64,000 bases of DNA from Antedon mediterranea (lineage: Eukaryota > Echinodermata > Crinoidea > Comatulida > Antedonidae), in NCBI RefSeq assembly GCF_964355755.1, contig NC_092679.1, forward strand, positions 21,545,432-21,609,431, written 5' to 3'. Shown here in pieces: positions 1 to 10,584 of this stretch. Below the pieces are notes generated by a model, which was not told where the DNA came from, ran no database searches, and was given only the letters and a program-made list of their open reading frames with translations. Numbering within the stretch: position 1 is the stretch's first letter; each line of letters begins with the position of its first letter. A program made the translations under genes and the position numbers.

Positions 1-93
1 GCTTGGTCATTCTTGACGTCATCTGTTGATGACGTCGTACGCCTCCGGTTGTAGGTTGGAGGTTGTGCGGGGCTCGGCCAGGTGATGTGTCTA

Positions 94-94
94 T

Positions 95-137
<43 letters not shown>

Positions 138-793
138 TTTCCTTTATTGCGTAACACATCCAAATGCCAACTTCAAGTCAATGGCTACCAGATGTCTCTG
201 TGAGACGGTTATTTGAACCAGTACCAGTACCAGCATCAAGTAAGCAATGATGAAGTTGACATAAATATAATAGTAAATATGTAAACACATAGTATAACAC
301 AGTCCAAACAAGTAATACTAAAATATATCATAGTCCACAAATCAGACTTTCAATGGCCATCATAGTACATCCAGTAACACAAACCAATAGAGGTTCACAA
401 TTTGCTTATCATAACTCAGTTACTGATCATTCACCAATCATTAAAAACTCCGTGGAAAGTAATGAAGTTTTTTGTGCGTTGTGTCCGGACTTTGGGGAGG
501 GTGAACGATCTAACGCGTCGGAGCTGATGGTTGTGTGTGGGAGGTTTAGGTAAGAGAGAGTGTAATATATGATCTTCTTTTTTCATTTTATCAAAGAATT
601 TTCTTGACAACTTCTCGCGGCGTTCAGATAGAGTGATGATGTTAAGGTATCTGCGGGTATCAGCATACGAGGTACCATCGGGGCATATTATGTTACACGC
701 TCTTCTTTGGACATGTTCGATTTGGTCAGATTGTGCTTTGGATAAACTCGGGGACCAAACAGCACAGGCATATTCGAGAACTGGTCGTATCAC
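94..793 (-). mobile_element. 3' end of a non-LTR retrotransposon (LINE) inserted in the Penelope-like element
   Basis: The minus-strand reading frame 431-793 encodes a typical C-terminal region of a CR1/Jockey-like LINE reverse transcriptase: RPVLEYACAVWSPSLS, then a VQRRA motif, then a TLSERREKL stretch. Its 3' end runs into an AAAT-type microsatellite (seen as TTTA repeats at about 94-140 on the + strand), the kind of tail many LINEs carry. Only the 3' part is present (5' truncated at about 790), as expected from incomplete target-primed reverse transcription. It separates Penelope-like sequence at 1-93 from that at about 795-1985. Confidence 0.7.
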
Positions 794-1963
794 TGCTTGA
801 TAGTATCAAATCATTGTACAAATGCGAGAGTTCGTGGGCTCCAGTGTCCCGGTTCATGGTCTTCTCCTTATTTCTCCTTATATGTAATGATTCTCTAATC
901 TGTCTGTCTTTGCGTTTAGGCTCTTTGGTTAAGGTGGTAGCCTCCCAGTTTGGTACATGATTGTGTTTTATGACATGTTCTGTAATGGCAGATTTGTGTA
1001 TGATCGAAGATGTGGATGTTCTGGAGGCCCTAGTCATTACTCCCCCCGTGTTTGTTGTAACATCTTTTTTGTGATCATTAATTCGTGTTTGTAATGCCCT
1101 CCCTGTTTCCCCAATGTAAACTTGTGGAGAGTTGCGGCAGGTGACTTCGTAGATTACTCCACATGTATCCATCTTCTCGATTTTATCTTTTGGGTGGACG
1201 AGGCTATTCTTGATTTTATTTTGGGGTAGGAAATAGGTTCCGACATTGTGATAGGAGAGAGTGCGTCGTATTCTTTCTGCCATTTCTTTTACGTAGGGGA
1301 TTCCTATGCTACCTCGCATCTTGATCTTTTCCTTCTGTGGTTCGTGTCCTTTGTTCTTTTTTCTTTTTCGATTTTCCATAACTCTCTGGAAGGACACTCT
1401 GGATACTGGCAGTTGTGTAACGCTTTCTTGATGTTATCCATCTCAACTTTCCTCAAATCCATATCTCCCACTACCTTCTCAGCTCTGTCCACAAGCGTGT
1501 TTATAAGCCCCAGTTTGTGTTCGAGTGGATGATGTGAGTTGAAATGTAAATATTGGTCCGTGTGAGTGGGCTTCCGATAAACTGAGGTGGTAACTGTTCC
1601 ATTGTCATTGAGTGTGATGAGCATGTCCAGGAAAGGTATTGTGGTATTGTGTTGTTTGTCATCGATTCTGTGGTGAACTTGATATTGTCAGTTATATCGA
1701 TGTTATTAAGATGTGTGTTAAATGTATGTACTGTACCTATGGGGATGATAGCTAATACATCATCAACGTATCGTTTCCAATACACAGGCTTGATGTTAGT
1801 GGGTGCCGTGTTTATGGCTTGATGTTCGAGCCACTCTAGATACAAGTTCGCCAATATAGGACTTATTGGGCTTCCCATAGCAATGCCTTGTATTTGCCTA
1901 TAAATGTTACCATTGAACGAGAAATAGGTTTTGTTCACAATTAAACCGAGGAGCTCCATTAGA

Positions 1964-2090
1964 TGACGTCAAGAATGACCAAGCTGCATTAACACTCCGC
2001 AGTCAGTTGAGAAGGATCTCTGATAGAGATCGAAACGTTCGAGTAAGTACTCCGTTAACTTGTGCTTTTACAAGAACGAAATTTGTCATC
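1964..2090 (+). repeat. Inverted Penelope terminal repeat with degenerate hammerhead-like core
   Basis: This stretch starts with the sequence that is inverted at position 1. It contains CTGATAGAGATCGAAACG at about 2021-2038, which resembles a decayed hammerhead core (CTGATGA, stem, GAAA) of the kind reported in Penelope-like terminal repeats. The stem II region is too short to be active, so I read it as a relic. Confidence 0.45.
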
Positions 2091-2294
2091 TATACAAAAT
2101 CGAAGCTAAATGAAATTCTTTCAAGATTATGTCAGAAATCGTAAAAAAAGTCCCTGTACTTCATGAATGTCATCCAAAGCGTCTATGGAGTACAACACTT
2201 TGTTTAGCGGCGAATTCAAGAAGGTGTAAGATGAGACGTATCTCATTCTGTATTGATTGATTGATTGAATTTTCATTTTTTTTCTGTAATTTAG

Positions 2295-3219
2295 GAGCAG
2301 CTCTAGTGATCGAATGGAACGTCTTTGTGTTTATCATGCGACAAATAGTAGCTGACAACCAAACAGGGGCAGTGTACAGCATCATGACTTTGACGTCAAG
2401 GATTGGTAAGCTGATCTCATCAGTTTTAGCCGGATATCTCTACTCTACGTTTGGCCCTGTTTGGCTTTTCCGAATCTTTGCATTCATTGCTGTTTTAAGT
2501 ATTATCATATCTTGTGTAAGTACAGTCAGTATACTACATTATATAGGTCGAATTTGGCCTTTCTATATCCCCTTGTCAAAACCGAAGTAAGTTGCCAAAC
2601 CGTTTAAGTTAAAGATATATTGTACCCCTGAAAAAATAATTATTTCAATTTTTTTCGTTGAATATGCCATTTTAATGTAATATAACAGTTGTCCACTTTG
2701 ACCAAAAATTGGATCGAAAAAAAATGTATTTACCTTTAAAAACTGTAATTTAAAGCAAAATAATAGTCAAATTGGCTGCCAGCCAATGGATTTTTGGTTG
2801 AATTTAACGATTTACTTTGTCATTTATAAGGGAAAACATATTTTTGTTTTCGTTTTTTTTTTCTATGGAAGTGATTAACTAAAAAAATAAAATAAAATAA
2901 CGTATTCAAAGTCTGATTTAATTAATCTTCATTTTTCATGTTTTTGGGGACAATACATCTTTAAAATATCTAACCATCAGTCATGGTGGGCTAATTAAAC
3001 ATTAGAGGAAGTTAATTACACTGATGTTGGTGATGGGGCTGACGACCTTAAATGATAATATACTAAACTTCCTGTAATTGTTTTTATTTTTAGATGAGCA
3101 CTGCATCAATTTCATATGTGAGCATAGATGAAGACAAAGAAGAAACGAATAAAATTAAAAATGATGCACATACAGAGGTGACCCACCTAATCAGCCAACC
3201 CACTCAGACCATGAAGTAA
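2295..3219 (+). CDS. Major facilitator superfamily transporter, last two coding exons (5' part missing)
   Basis: Exon 2295-2515 follows a TTTAG acceptor and ends at a GTAAGTAC donor. It encodes two hydrophobic helices joined by a short loop (GAVYSIMTLTSRIGKLISS, then VLAGYLYSTFGPVWLFRIF, then FIAVLSIIIS), like the last transmembrane pair of MFS carriers. The next coding exon is 3094-3219, after TTTTTAG. The frame is kept (phase 0), and it encodes a 41-residue hydrophilic, acidic/polar cytoplasmic tail ending in TAA. The upstream exons should lie left of the window, beyond the retroelement nest. I cannot name the subfamily or substrate: two helices are too little. Possible poly(A) signals lie near 3439, inside a repeat fragment, and are uncertain. 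Confidence 0.65.
2609..2963 (+). repeat. MITE family B copy, near full length
   Basis: It is bounded by TTAAAGATATATTGTACCCC on the left and GGGGACAATACATCTTTAA on the right, an imperfect ~19-bp terminal inverted repeat. The interior is AT-rich and shared with copies at 23507-23838 and 57338-57624. It has no ORF. This copy sits in the last intron of the MFS gene. Confidence 0.75.
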
Positions 3220-3810
3220 TTGTAATGCTAAGACTAATATTAGATTTTGAAAAGGCCTAAACACACATCTGTTATCCATCGTCCAAATGTTTGTCCCGAA
3301 AATAATACAAAATAGTTTATAATTGTTTCAGCTTTACAATGTCAAAAAAAAAAGCTAGATTGTGTTTTCATATCGTATGTTATTTTCTCCTTTTTTGTTT
3401 AAGATGCATTGCGCCCCAAAACAGGAACAATTAAGATTAATAAAACCAGATTTTGAATAGGTCATTTTGTAGTTTCAACAATTATATTTTAGACTGTGTC
3501 TTTAGGTACATTAAACATCATCTCCCTATTATCAGAACACGTGGTTCCCCTAGCACATGGGCTTAACACTTACTCGTCTCGATGAACTGGATTATTTAAA
3601 ATACACACGGGCAAACTATGTATATTCTTTATCTGCGAGAAGACTTGTTTTACCTCCAGAACAATCGCACACGATGCTACCGGTAACCCTTAGGGCACAA
3701 AGCCTGAGAACCGTGCGTGGCATTATAGTATGATAACGTTTTAGCGCTAATCTCTAATTAGGATTCTCTCTATGAAATGATTTACTAATAGTAAATTGTG
3801 GTTACGTCAC
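3220..3810. other. Intergenic gap between the MFS gene and the bZIP gene
   Basis: AT-rich, with no reading frame I can support. It includes an isolated terminal piece of MITE family B in reverse orientation at about 3402-3480. The two genes converge here, so both 3' UTRs probably end in this gap. Confidence 0.5.
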
Positions 3811-6450
3811 TTAAGCATAGTAAAGTTCATTCTCAAATATCGGACAGTTGGTACCGTATTGCCACCGATGGCAAGTCAGTAAATATTCGAGTTGACTGGC
3901 TTCTTGATGTAGTATATTTATTTCAGCTTGTAAGTCCTTTTGTTTATCTTCCAGTTTTTCAGTTTCCTGTGTTAAAAAAATTAATAGTATAATATACAGT
4001 AGTAATAATATATAAAATATGATATGGTGAAGATTGTTTGCTATTAGCACGGATATTCAGAATTAATTATTAAGCCTACAACCTCCCCCCCCCCCCCCCC
4101 CCCCACCCACTATCCCCGCCCCGGACGAACACACAACCCAACCACAACAACTTTCTTTGCTCTTCTTACCATCTGTGTTATATCTGCTTGTGTAATTTGT
4201 AAAATGTATAGGCCTACGAATGATGATACGCGCGTCTAAAAGTTGTGCTGGTACAAGATAGAAGAAAAGTATTTACCAAAACAAGAGACATAACCTTTTC
4301 TCGGCGTTTGTTACGACTTCTTTGAGCCAACTCCCGATTTCTATTCCTTTTTAACTGCTTTCTTGAAACGGATTCCAAATTAGTCACCTTTTAATGACAG
4401 AAATATAATATGCAATCTGTAAGTAAATTTGACATATGAGACTCATTTTGACAGAAAGCTACGTGTTATACTTTGCGTATATAAGTGTCTATTCTAGTAC
4501 TTAATACCTGTAATGCTATGTTTTACACTATCAAACCAGTTTGCCAGAAAAAATGTGGTGTGCCCAAATATGGTAGTGATATGCTTAAACATGGTAGCGA
4601 TGACATGATCGTGCCCATATATGGGCACATCACACTTTTTTGTAAAAAAAAGTTTGATAGTGTAGACAGAGCTTTGGGATTTCGATACAATAGAAGTATA
4701 ATAAAACGTTAGTAATATTCAAACAAGTTCTAGATAATGTTGGAATGGTTAGACAAGCCTTCATTAACAACTCGAAGGCCCGCTTATTTTGAATCGGCAT
4801 TTATTTATCATATGCCATCTAGAACACTCTTTCAGAGTTATAGATTAAATTTTTATATTATATATATATTATATAGTTTTATTCAAATTCGATTAGCATT
4901 GAGTATCATTGTTAAGAGTTAATTTAATGTTTTATTTCAGGAAAGAAAATCTATGGATAGTATCAGTATTATATTATTTGCTCATTACTGTTTAGGCTCT
5001 ATGGAAAAAATCAGTAATAATCATTTGTTGATTTTTTTAATCATTAAAATATCATTTTCCCTTAAGCAATACTATGAATAAAATTATTTAAATATGTTCG
5101 TATTTAATAATTAATGGATTGTACAGATATACAAAAATAACAACGAATGTTGATATCTAATTCTAATATTTATAAATGCAAAAGTTTAAACTGGTGACGT
5201 TCAGTTGTTTCTTATAATAGGCCTATATTTTATATCGTATGTTAAGATTGGGACCCAACAGATAGGCGGGTGTCCTCTCTGAATAGGGGTGGCCGAGTTT
5301 TAAATTCCTGATTCATTTCACGAGAACAAGAGTGTCCCCTCAATAGAGGTGTCCCAAGGAAGGGTCTCGGTTGTTTGTATATTCCAGTTCAGTTATTGCT
5401 GTTTCGCTCCGCCGATTATTCTTGATTACCGTAGTAAGACCGGCAGCCCAGAGACATTTGGTTAGATGAGCTAGGTACCAATATCTGACTATTTAAGTGT
5501 GTTGGGGGTCACTTGAAGTAAATAAAAATGGGAGTCTGCCGGGTACCCCATGCTGCGTCTAGACCCAGGGGACCCCAAAAGGTGCTAACAAATCGGCCCA
5601 GGTTAGATGAGAGAGATACCACCTAATTTTACCACCATGGGATGCCCATTGGCATCCTTATACCAGTATCACAAACGACAGACTTTTTGTCCCGGCAGAC
5701 TCCCATTTTCATTGACTTCAAGTGACCCCCAACACACTTAACTAGTCAGATATTGGTACCTAGCTCATCTAACCAAATGTCTCTGGGCTGCCGGTCTATA
5801 GTGTATCCCGTGTCTGCCTCAAGAATTATTCATGAATCGCGCAAGCGCAATATAATAATATGAGTTTCACTCTCGAAAATCTTTACTTTATTATTTACAC
5901 GTTATCATATTTTTTTTTTAGGATATTTGTGTACATACATTATCATTTCCTATAGTTTCAATTAGTAAAAAAAAATCAACATTCGCAATTCATTGTTAAA
6001 TCAGATTTTTACATAATCCAATAACAACCACTACAGATAGTAGGCCAAAATGAGTAATTTAACAGTGGTATCAGGGAAGAGTGCAATTACACTCGTCCTG
6101 TGGTGGTGGTAGGCCTATAATATCGAACTTCAGCTAAGAGCGAATTTCATTATCACAGAATGCCCACAAATCAACCGTTTTGGAATTCTTGATTGATATG
6201 ATCAATTAATTACCGTATGTATTTATTTCATATTTTATACCAAAGTGACTCATCAGTGAAAAAAAAAAGACCTGTAGCCTATTGAATTAAATAATTTCCA
6301 TAAATTATATGAGATAGAAACAATATAATTTATGTAAACCATAAATAAAATTCGAATAATGGACTATATATTTACCTTTTCTATATTTGACTTATTCTTC
6401 AACTGTGTTTGTTTTTCCTGATCGTAGGTTTTCACTCCTGATTCAGACAT
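3811..6450 (-). CDS. Small bZIP transcription factor (BATF/ATF3/JDP2/FOS-like), complete
   Basis: Three minus-strand exons splice in phase 0: 6376-6450 (ATG at 6450), 4277-4387 and 3811-3966 (stop at 3811). They give a 113-residue protein. Exon 2 encodes the basic region NRELAQRSRNKRREK, matching the family core N-x2-x-A-x2-[SC]-R. Exon 3 continues the zipper in perfect register: leucines fall every seventh residue five times, from VMSL through EKL, KDL, NIL to SQL. The H of LLTCHR sits where ATF3/FOS/BATF proteins have their conserved histidine. The exon 2 donor at GTAAAT (after TTG) was chosen over an earlier GTTATG because only it restores heptad spacing. Such short bZIPs act in the nucleus as heterodimers on AP-1/CRE-like sites. 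The first alanine of the usual NxxAAxx(C/S)R is leucine here. Subfamily is undecided. Confidence 0.85.
4081..4106. repeat. Poly-C homopolymer tract
   Basis: A run of about 20 cytosines in otherwise AT-rich DNA, inside the bZIP intron. Similar C or G runs occur near 18136, 18708, 39030, 52934 and 59392. Confidence 0.8.
4510..4676 (+). repeat. MITE family A copy (degenerate left end)
   Basis: It has the family A interior (GCCCAAATATGGTAGTGATAT unit, then an 18-bp palindrome GTGCCCATATATGGGCAC) and the right inverted end AGTTTGATAGTGTAGACAGA. It lies in the bZIP intron 1 region. Confidence 0.8.
5247..5360 (+). repeat. Dispersed GTGTCCYCTNAATAGGGGTG repeat (family E)
   Basis: Short imperfect copies of a GTGTCCCCT-AATAGGGGTG phrase. 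Related phrases occur at 43390-43480 and 60985-61050, and as a tandem array at 61340-61500. A known gene-like function is not apparent. Confidence 0.5.
5438..5796. mobile_element. Foldback (long inverted repeat) element, 359 bp
   Basis: The left arm 5438-5543 and right arm 5691-5796 are about 106 nt each and near-perfect reverse complements. They run from GACCGGCAGCCCAGAGACAT to GTCTGCCGGG and back. The ~147-bp loop holds no credible ORF. This is the structure of a foldback-type non-autonomous DNA transposon. It lies in bZIP intron 1. Confidence 0.85.
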
Positions 6451-7586
6451 GGTTAATATGAGTATAATGATCAGAGTTTTGACGGAATATGAGATTAAAA
6501 CTAAAAAAATTAATAGGACCAGCGTTTCTTTACATAAACTTTGTACAGCGTATAATCATGTACTCGATAATTGGCCAATCTGATGCGGTAGAATTATTGA
6601 CATTTCTTTCAAAGATCATTTAAAGAAGCAGCCTATGAATATAGTGACGAGAGACATACCAACAAATGAACGGACGAAAAGAGGGAGGGACTGGTTACAT
6701 TAGTAACGTTGACTCAGTAGCATAATGTCCATTTAAAATCAGTACGCCTACAGGTTACTAATTTTAATTAGAGGTCATTTTGTCAAACTCGTCGCCCAGT
6801 CCTAATATAGGGACTTTACGAAATACGACGGGAAGCCATAGGACGGTGCTCATGAATAATTTATGCACGTAACCCCAAAGTGTTTCGTGTATTCTGCGAG
6901 TAAATTTGAGGAATAATTATCCTGAGTTCATACTGCCTGATTTAAAGAATAGCGGTTTATCCTCTATATATCTATCTATCCTCTATCGCGCGCATATCAC
7001 ATTATTACATTCGTGTTGCACAAGTAAGGAGGTAAGAGGAAGATGTTTTAATTAAATCCCTGTCAGCCAATGGATTTTTGGTTGAATTTTATATGAGAGA
7101 ACATATTTTGTTTCGTTTTTTTACGGAAGGGACCTATTCAAAGTCTGATTTAATTAATTTTTTTTTTCAGGACAATACATCTTTAATTCGAAAATAAGAC
7201 TAAATTCTTTTTGCAACAAAATGAGCAGAAACGATAACCAATAGGTATATTGACTTTATATAACAATATTATAATTTGGTTTTTTTTATGATATTATTTT
7301 CAATCAGAATTCAAAATAAGTCTATCAAAAATAATTATATGAATAAACAGGTGTTCTTTCAGAATTATTTTATTATGAGTTATTTTATTGCTTTTTTCTG
7401 TGTGGGCAAAACACTGTATATTATGATAATTGTTTTCAAATAATAATAGTTTCAGATTTTATAGATTATGAAGAAAAAGCTTGGTAAATTTATGCTGTTT
7501 GGGCTTTCCCCCTGAAAACAATAATTTCCTAAAATTCTGATTCTATTTTTTATTTCTTGCGACTACAGAAAATAAACTTTACTCTG

Positions 7587-7752
7587 TAAAGCTCTGTCTA
7601 CACTGTCAAACTATAGTTTGACCAAAAAAAGTGTGATGTGCCCAAATATGGCAGTGTATGTCCAAATTCGGTAGTGATATGACATCATCATGTCCATACA
7701 TGGGCACATTTTTTTGTCACATAAATGTGTTAGTAAGTGTAGTCAGAGCTTA
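7587..7752 (+). repeat. MITE family A copy
   Basis: Left end TAAAGCTCTGTCTACACTGT, right end AGTGTAGTCAGAGCTTA, with one interior unit. It has both inverted ends. Confidence 0.85.
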
Positions 7753-7792
7753 CGATCTCTGCAATATTGTATATATAATATAAATAACAATT

Positions 7793-7837
<45 letters not shown>

Positions 7838-7889
7838 CAATGATATTGCGTAGCACTGTGTAAATTATATATATATATATATTTAACCA

Positions 7890-8135
7890 TTCCTGCTTTG
7901 TACCCCATAGCTTTTGGAGGCGTGCCTTTATAACTATGCCTTTTGTTTGTTAACATCTTTGATTGGCTGATTTGTTATTATGTAATTTTGTGACTTATAT
8001 ATGTTATCCTTTGTTACAATTCTCTTCACCTGATGATGGGCTATGCCCGAAACATGTCGTAAAAATAAATCTATATTGAGGCAGTTTTAACTTATTTGAT
8101 CTTGATTTTTTTCTATATCCTGCCTATGCAGCTCT
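7890..8135 (+). repeat. Penelope-type terminal repeat with hammerhead ribozyme motif
   Basis: CTGATGA (8030-8036) is followed by GGGC-TAT-GCCC, which forms a 4-bp stem II, then GAAA (8049-8052) and CATGTCGTA. This is the conserved hammerhead core order, with a very short helix III and a GTC-like cleavage triplet. Minimal hammerheads of this type are known from Penelope-like retroelement terminal repeats. The boundaries are approximate and flanked by TA microsatellites. Confidence 0.6.
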
Positions 8136-8173
8136 TTGATTTATATATATATATATCGAACAATACCATGAAA

Positions 8174-8245
8174 GCCCCGGTGGTCTAATGGTTAGGACAT
8201 CTGCATATCAAGCAGACGGTCCGAGTTCGAGTCTCGGTTGGGGCG
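8174..8245 (+). tRNA. tRNA-like unit, intact cloverleaf, anticodon ATC (probably a SINE or tRNA-derived repeat)
   Basis: A full cloverleaf can be drawn: acceptor GCCCCGG/TTGGGGC with two G-T pairs, D arm GTCT/GGAC, anticodon stem TCTGC/GCAGA with loop ATATCAA, and T arm CCGAG/CTCGG around TTCGAGT. The anticodon reads ATC (Asp codon GAT), which is unusual because animal tRNA-Asp normally carries GTC. The ~35 nt after it (TTTTTCTCATTCTCACAG and onward) recur after a broken copy at 58575-58637. That recurrence points to a repeat family instead of a stand-alone tRNA gene. Confidence 0.55.
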
Positions 8246-8379
8246 ACTTTTTCTCATTCTCACAGATTTCCTCATCTTTATCGTTTCAAATTAATTAATT
8301 AAATTTCAGTATGTCACCGGGCGGTTTAGAATTAATGTTCTGTGCCTGATTTGTTTATATATATATATATATATATATA

Positions 8380-8553
8380 AATCCAAAGGCAAATTACTGA
8401 AAAGAAATGACAATGCTGTGGGTATCAGTGGCTGGATCTCAATGGAGATACAAAAATAAAAAGCGAAAAGCTAAATCAAAACGATAAAGTAAACAGCCAG
8501 AAAAGTTAGCAGAGCTTTCGGGCAACACTAGCCCTTCATCAGTGCTATATATA
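8380..8553 (-). repeat. Penelope-type repeat (family C) with hammerhead core
   Basis: On the minus strand it reads CTGATGA-AGGGC-loop-GCCC-GAAAGCTCTGC and then a ~130-bp tail ending in CAAAGG..TTTATATATA. It is nearly identical to the plus-strand copies at 50974-51160 and 51262-51455. The core strands and stem II are intact. Confidence 0.7.
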
Positions 8554-9392
8554 TACTGCTATGCTATATATATCTTTAAAGTGAGGACCAGCAGTCGAAA
8601 GTTTTCAAATGCATTTTCGAGTCTCGATCCGCTTTGTGCCAGCTCGGAATACAATTAAACTGTTATGCATTTAAAAAGGGGAATTTTAAAAATTTAAATC
8701 GTGGTATTTTTAACAAAAAAAAAAAAATAGAAGAATTGAACGAAAGCGAAAGTGCTTAAAATTGATATAAATATTGGGCTGTTGTAACAGAAATATCGTT
8801 GTTATGATGTGTGTGGCATCTATAGGCTTTTGGACAATAGGTTTAGTTGATGTCCTTGGGTACAGATTATACAGAGAACAGCCCGACCAGCACCCAACAC
8901 CCCCTCTCCCCCCACTTTCCCTTTCTCCGATGTTGTCATTATTGGCTGTGTTTCCGCAACCAAAATAAAGTTATCGGTAAATTTTTTAACCAATCAGATG
9001 ATTAATTAAAAAATAAAGTGCGCATGATCAGCCAGTATCACGCAACAAAACAATTTGTCCCCCAGGTCAAAGTTTAAACATTATCATTATCCGATAATTA
9101 TCCGATTTGAATGAAATAATTATCGGGTAATTTTTCGAGTAGAATCGGTTAATCCTCGTTTTCCACGGGCAGTTTATCGGTTAATTTGTATCGGTTAAGT
9201 ATCGGTTAATTTGTATCGGTTATTTTTTGGCTGTGGAAACACGGTCAATGTGTTTATTTTGAGCCATAGAATGAATTCTCGTCGATTTGAAGTTTCAAGC
9301 CCCCTAAGCCTAATCTAATCGAACAAACATCAGGAGAAATTTCTTCTTTCCCGGCCCCGGTTACACAAGAGAGACACTCATCACATGAGCAC

Positions 9393-9460
9393 TTGATTTT
9401 CACTAGGATGCCACGCAATGGCGTAAACGCATTAATTTGACCAATCGTAAGCGATGGATT
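9393..9460 (+). repeat. Dispersed repeat family D (ACGCAA..GACGTAAGCGC..TTGACCAAT)
   Basis: A decayed copy of a phrase with CACGCAATGGCGTAAACGCA, then TTGACCAATCGTAAGCGATG. Better copies are at 12340-12412, 13893-13960 and 18608-18705, and a poor one is near 24018-24060. Confidence 0.5.
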
Positions 9461-10018
9461 TTTGTCATCATATAGAAGGAACGTTACGCAAAAAAATTAT
9501 CGTTATGCAATTTAATATTACTAATTACGTTACAAATACAAAATACTGTATCAACAAAATCAAATTGTGCATGGTTTTAACGTTTTTATTTTTTTTTTTT
9601 TTTTCAAGAGCTTATCAACAGTAAAAGAACAGTGTTCTTCTTTGACGTTAGATTTACTGCCTGCTGATAGGCACACAATGAATATGAGAGTGTCGCATAA
9701 TAAACACAGTATTATTTACACATATTTAACTATGTCTCCCACCATTCTCTTCTCTCCAAAAATGTCTCAAAAATACCATTCAGTCACCTTAGGCTATATC
9801 CCAGATTTATAACAGTGAAAAATCACTATACATTATAGTATTATTTCTCTCGTTGCGCAGCTGTAAGTTGTGTAATTAATCATTTATTAGAATAATAAAG
9901 TGTAGGTTTGTAGGTTAAATGTTATTAAATATATTAATTATTATTCATAAAAACAGATACGTGTATTCTCGTTTTTAACGATGTTGTTTGCATTTTAATG
10001 CGATGGTCTTTTTTTTGG

Positions 10019-10348
10019 TCACCGTCTACCTAGGACTTGCTTGCAGACTTCCCAGGTGGAGGGTGAAACCAGATGACTCCCTTGGCATCCTCTGATGCAT
10101 ATGATTGGTCGAATGCCTTGAAGTACAGCCGAGCAGGCGAAACATTCTCTGGGACATACATCGGCCGCTCGCTTCGAGTTTTCATACAAGCCTAACCCTC
10201 TCTCAGCTGGATTTAGATCATTGCTGTCCGGCGTAGGGATTCCGTTTAGTAGACGAACAAACATTGCGTTCTCTCTAGAAAAGTCTTCATTTGTGGGTAA
10301 CATATCAGCTATCTGTAAACACGTGTAGAATAACGTTGTGAACAGCAT
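10019..10348 (-). CDS. Secreted opioid-propeptide-like precursor (cysteine domain exon)
   Basis: A minus-strand exon begins after a good acceptor (pyrimidine tract, then CAG at 10354-10352) and has an ATG at 10348 and TGA at 10019, giving 109 residues. Residues 1-14 (MLFTTLFYTCLQIA) look like a short signal peptide. A ~45-residue linker ends in a KR dibasic site (residues 59-60). The C-terminal half then has six cysteines spaced C-x3-C-x2-C-x11-C-x3-C-x13-C, with TWEVCKQVL around the last one. Vertebrate proenkephalin-type N-terminal domains share the C-x3-C-x2-C, the C-x3-C, the W-x2-C-K and a following leucine, differing by a few residues in two loops. The protein ends GRR before the stop. 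Alternatively, CTAG/GTAGAC near the end may be a splice donor to a further peptide-coding exon I could not find. No YGGF motif is seen. Homology is inferred from pattern only. Confidence 0.6.
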   Translation of the reverse strand: MLFTTLFYTCLQIADMLPTNEDFSRENAMFVRLLNGIPTPDSNDLNPAERGLGLYENSKRAADVCPRECFACSAVLQGIRPIICIRGCQGSHLVSPSTWEVCKQVLGRR

Positions 10349-10584
10349 CACCTGAAAGAGATGAATAAAAACAATAATATAAATAAAAAACTGACAAGAT
10401 GGAATACAAATAAATGTAAAAGATTTAATGTTACTGACGAAGTTGATCAAATTAACAAAATTGTGATAGGCCTAATAATGAAAATAATATATGATGAGTT
10501 TATGGTGATGACATGAAAGATGATATTAATGTGAATAAAAAAGAGATAACATTCATTCATATTCATTCATTCATTTATAATTTG

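Larger units (their letters stand above)
1..2090 (-). mobile_element. Penelope-like element remnant (RT + GIY-YIG endonuclease), interrupted by a LINE tail
   Basis: Minus-strand fragments encode the 3' half of a Penelope-like reverse transcriptase. About 1501-1959 holds the palm segment with GSPISPILANLYLEWLE and the catalytic YVDD (in WKRYVDDVLAII). About 726-1397 holds a GIY-YIG endonuclease, seen as GVIYEVTC followed by VYIGETGRALQTRINDHKK. An RT joined to a C-terminal GIY-YIG nuclease is diagnostic of Penelope-like elements. The RT N-terminus is missing and at least two frame changes separate the pieces, so the copy is dead. Bases 1-22 are the exact reverse complement of 1963-1984. This suggests that 1964-2090 is an inverted partial terminal repeat and that the main terminal repeat lies just outside the window. 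The ORF is broken near 790 by a different LINE fragment. Confidence 0.85.
6451..8172. other. Intergenic stretch upstream of the bZIP gene
   Basis: No gene seen. It contains a truncated MITE family B end (7059-7184), a MITE family A copy (7587-7752), AT microsatellites (about 7795-7835 and 7865-7885) and a Penelope-type terminal repeat (about 7890-8135). The bZIP promoter should lie near 6450-6900, but I see no decisive element. Confidence 0.5.
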
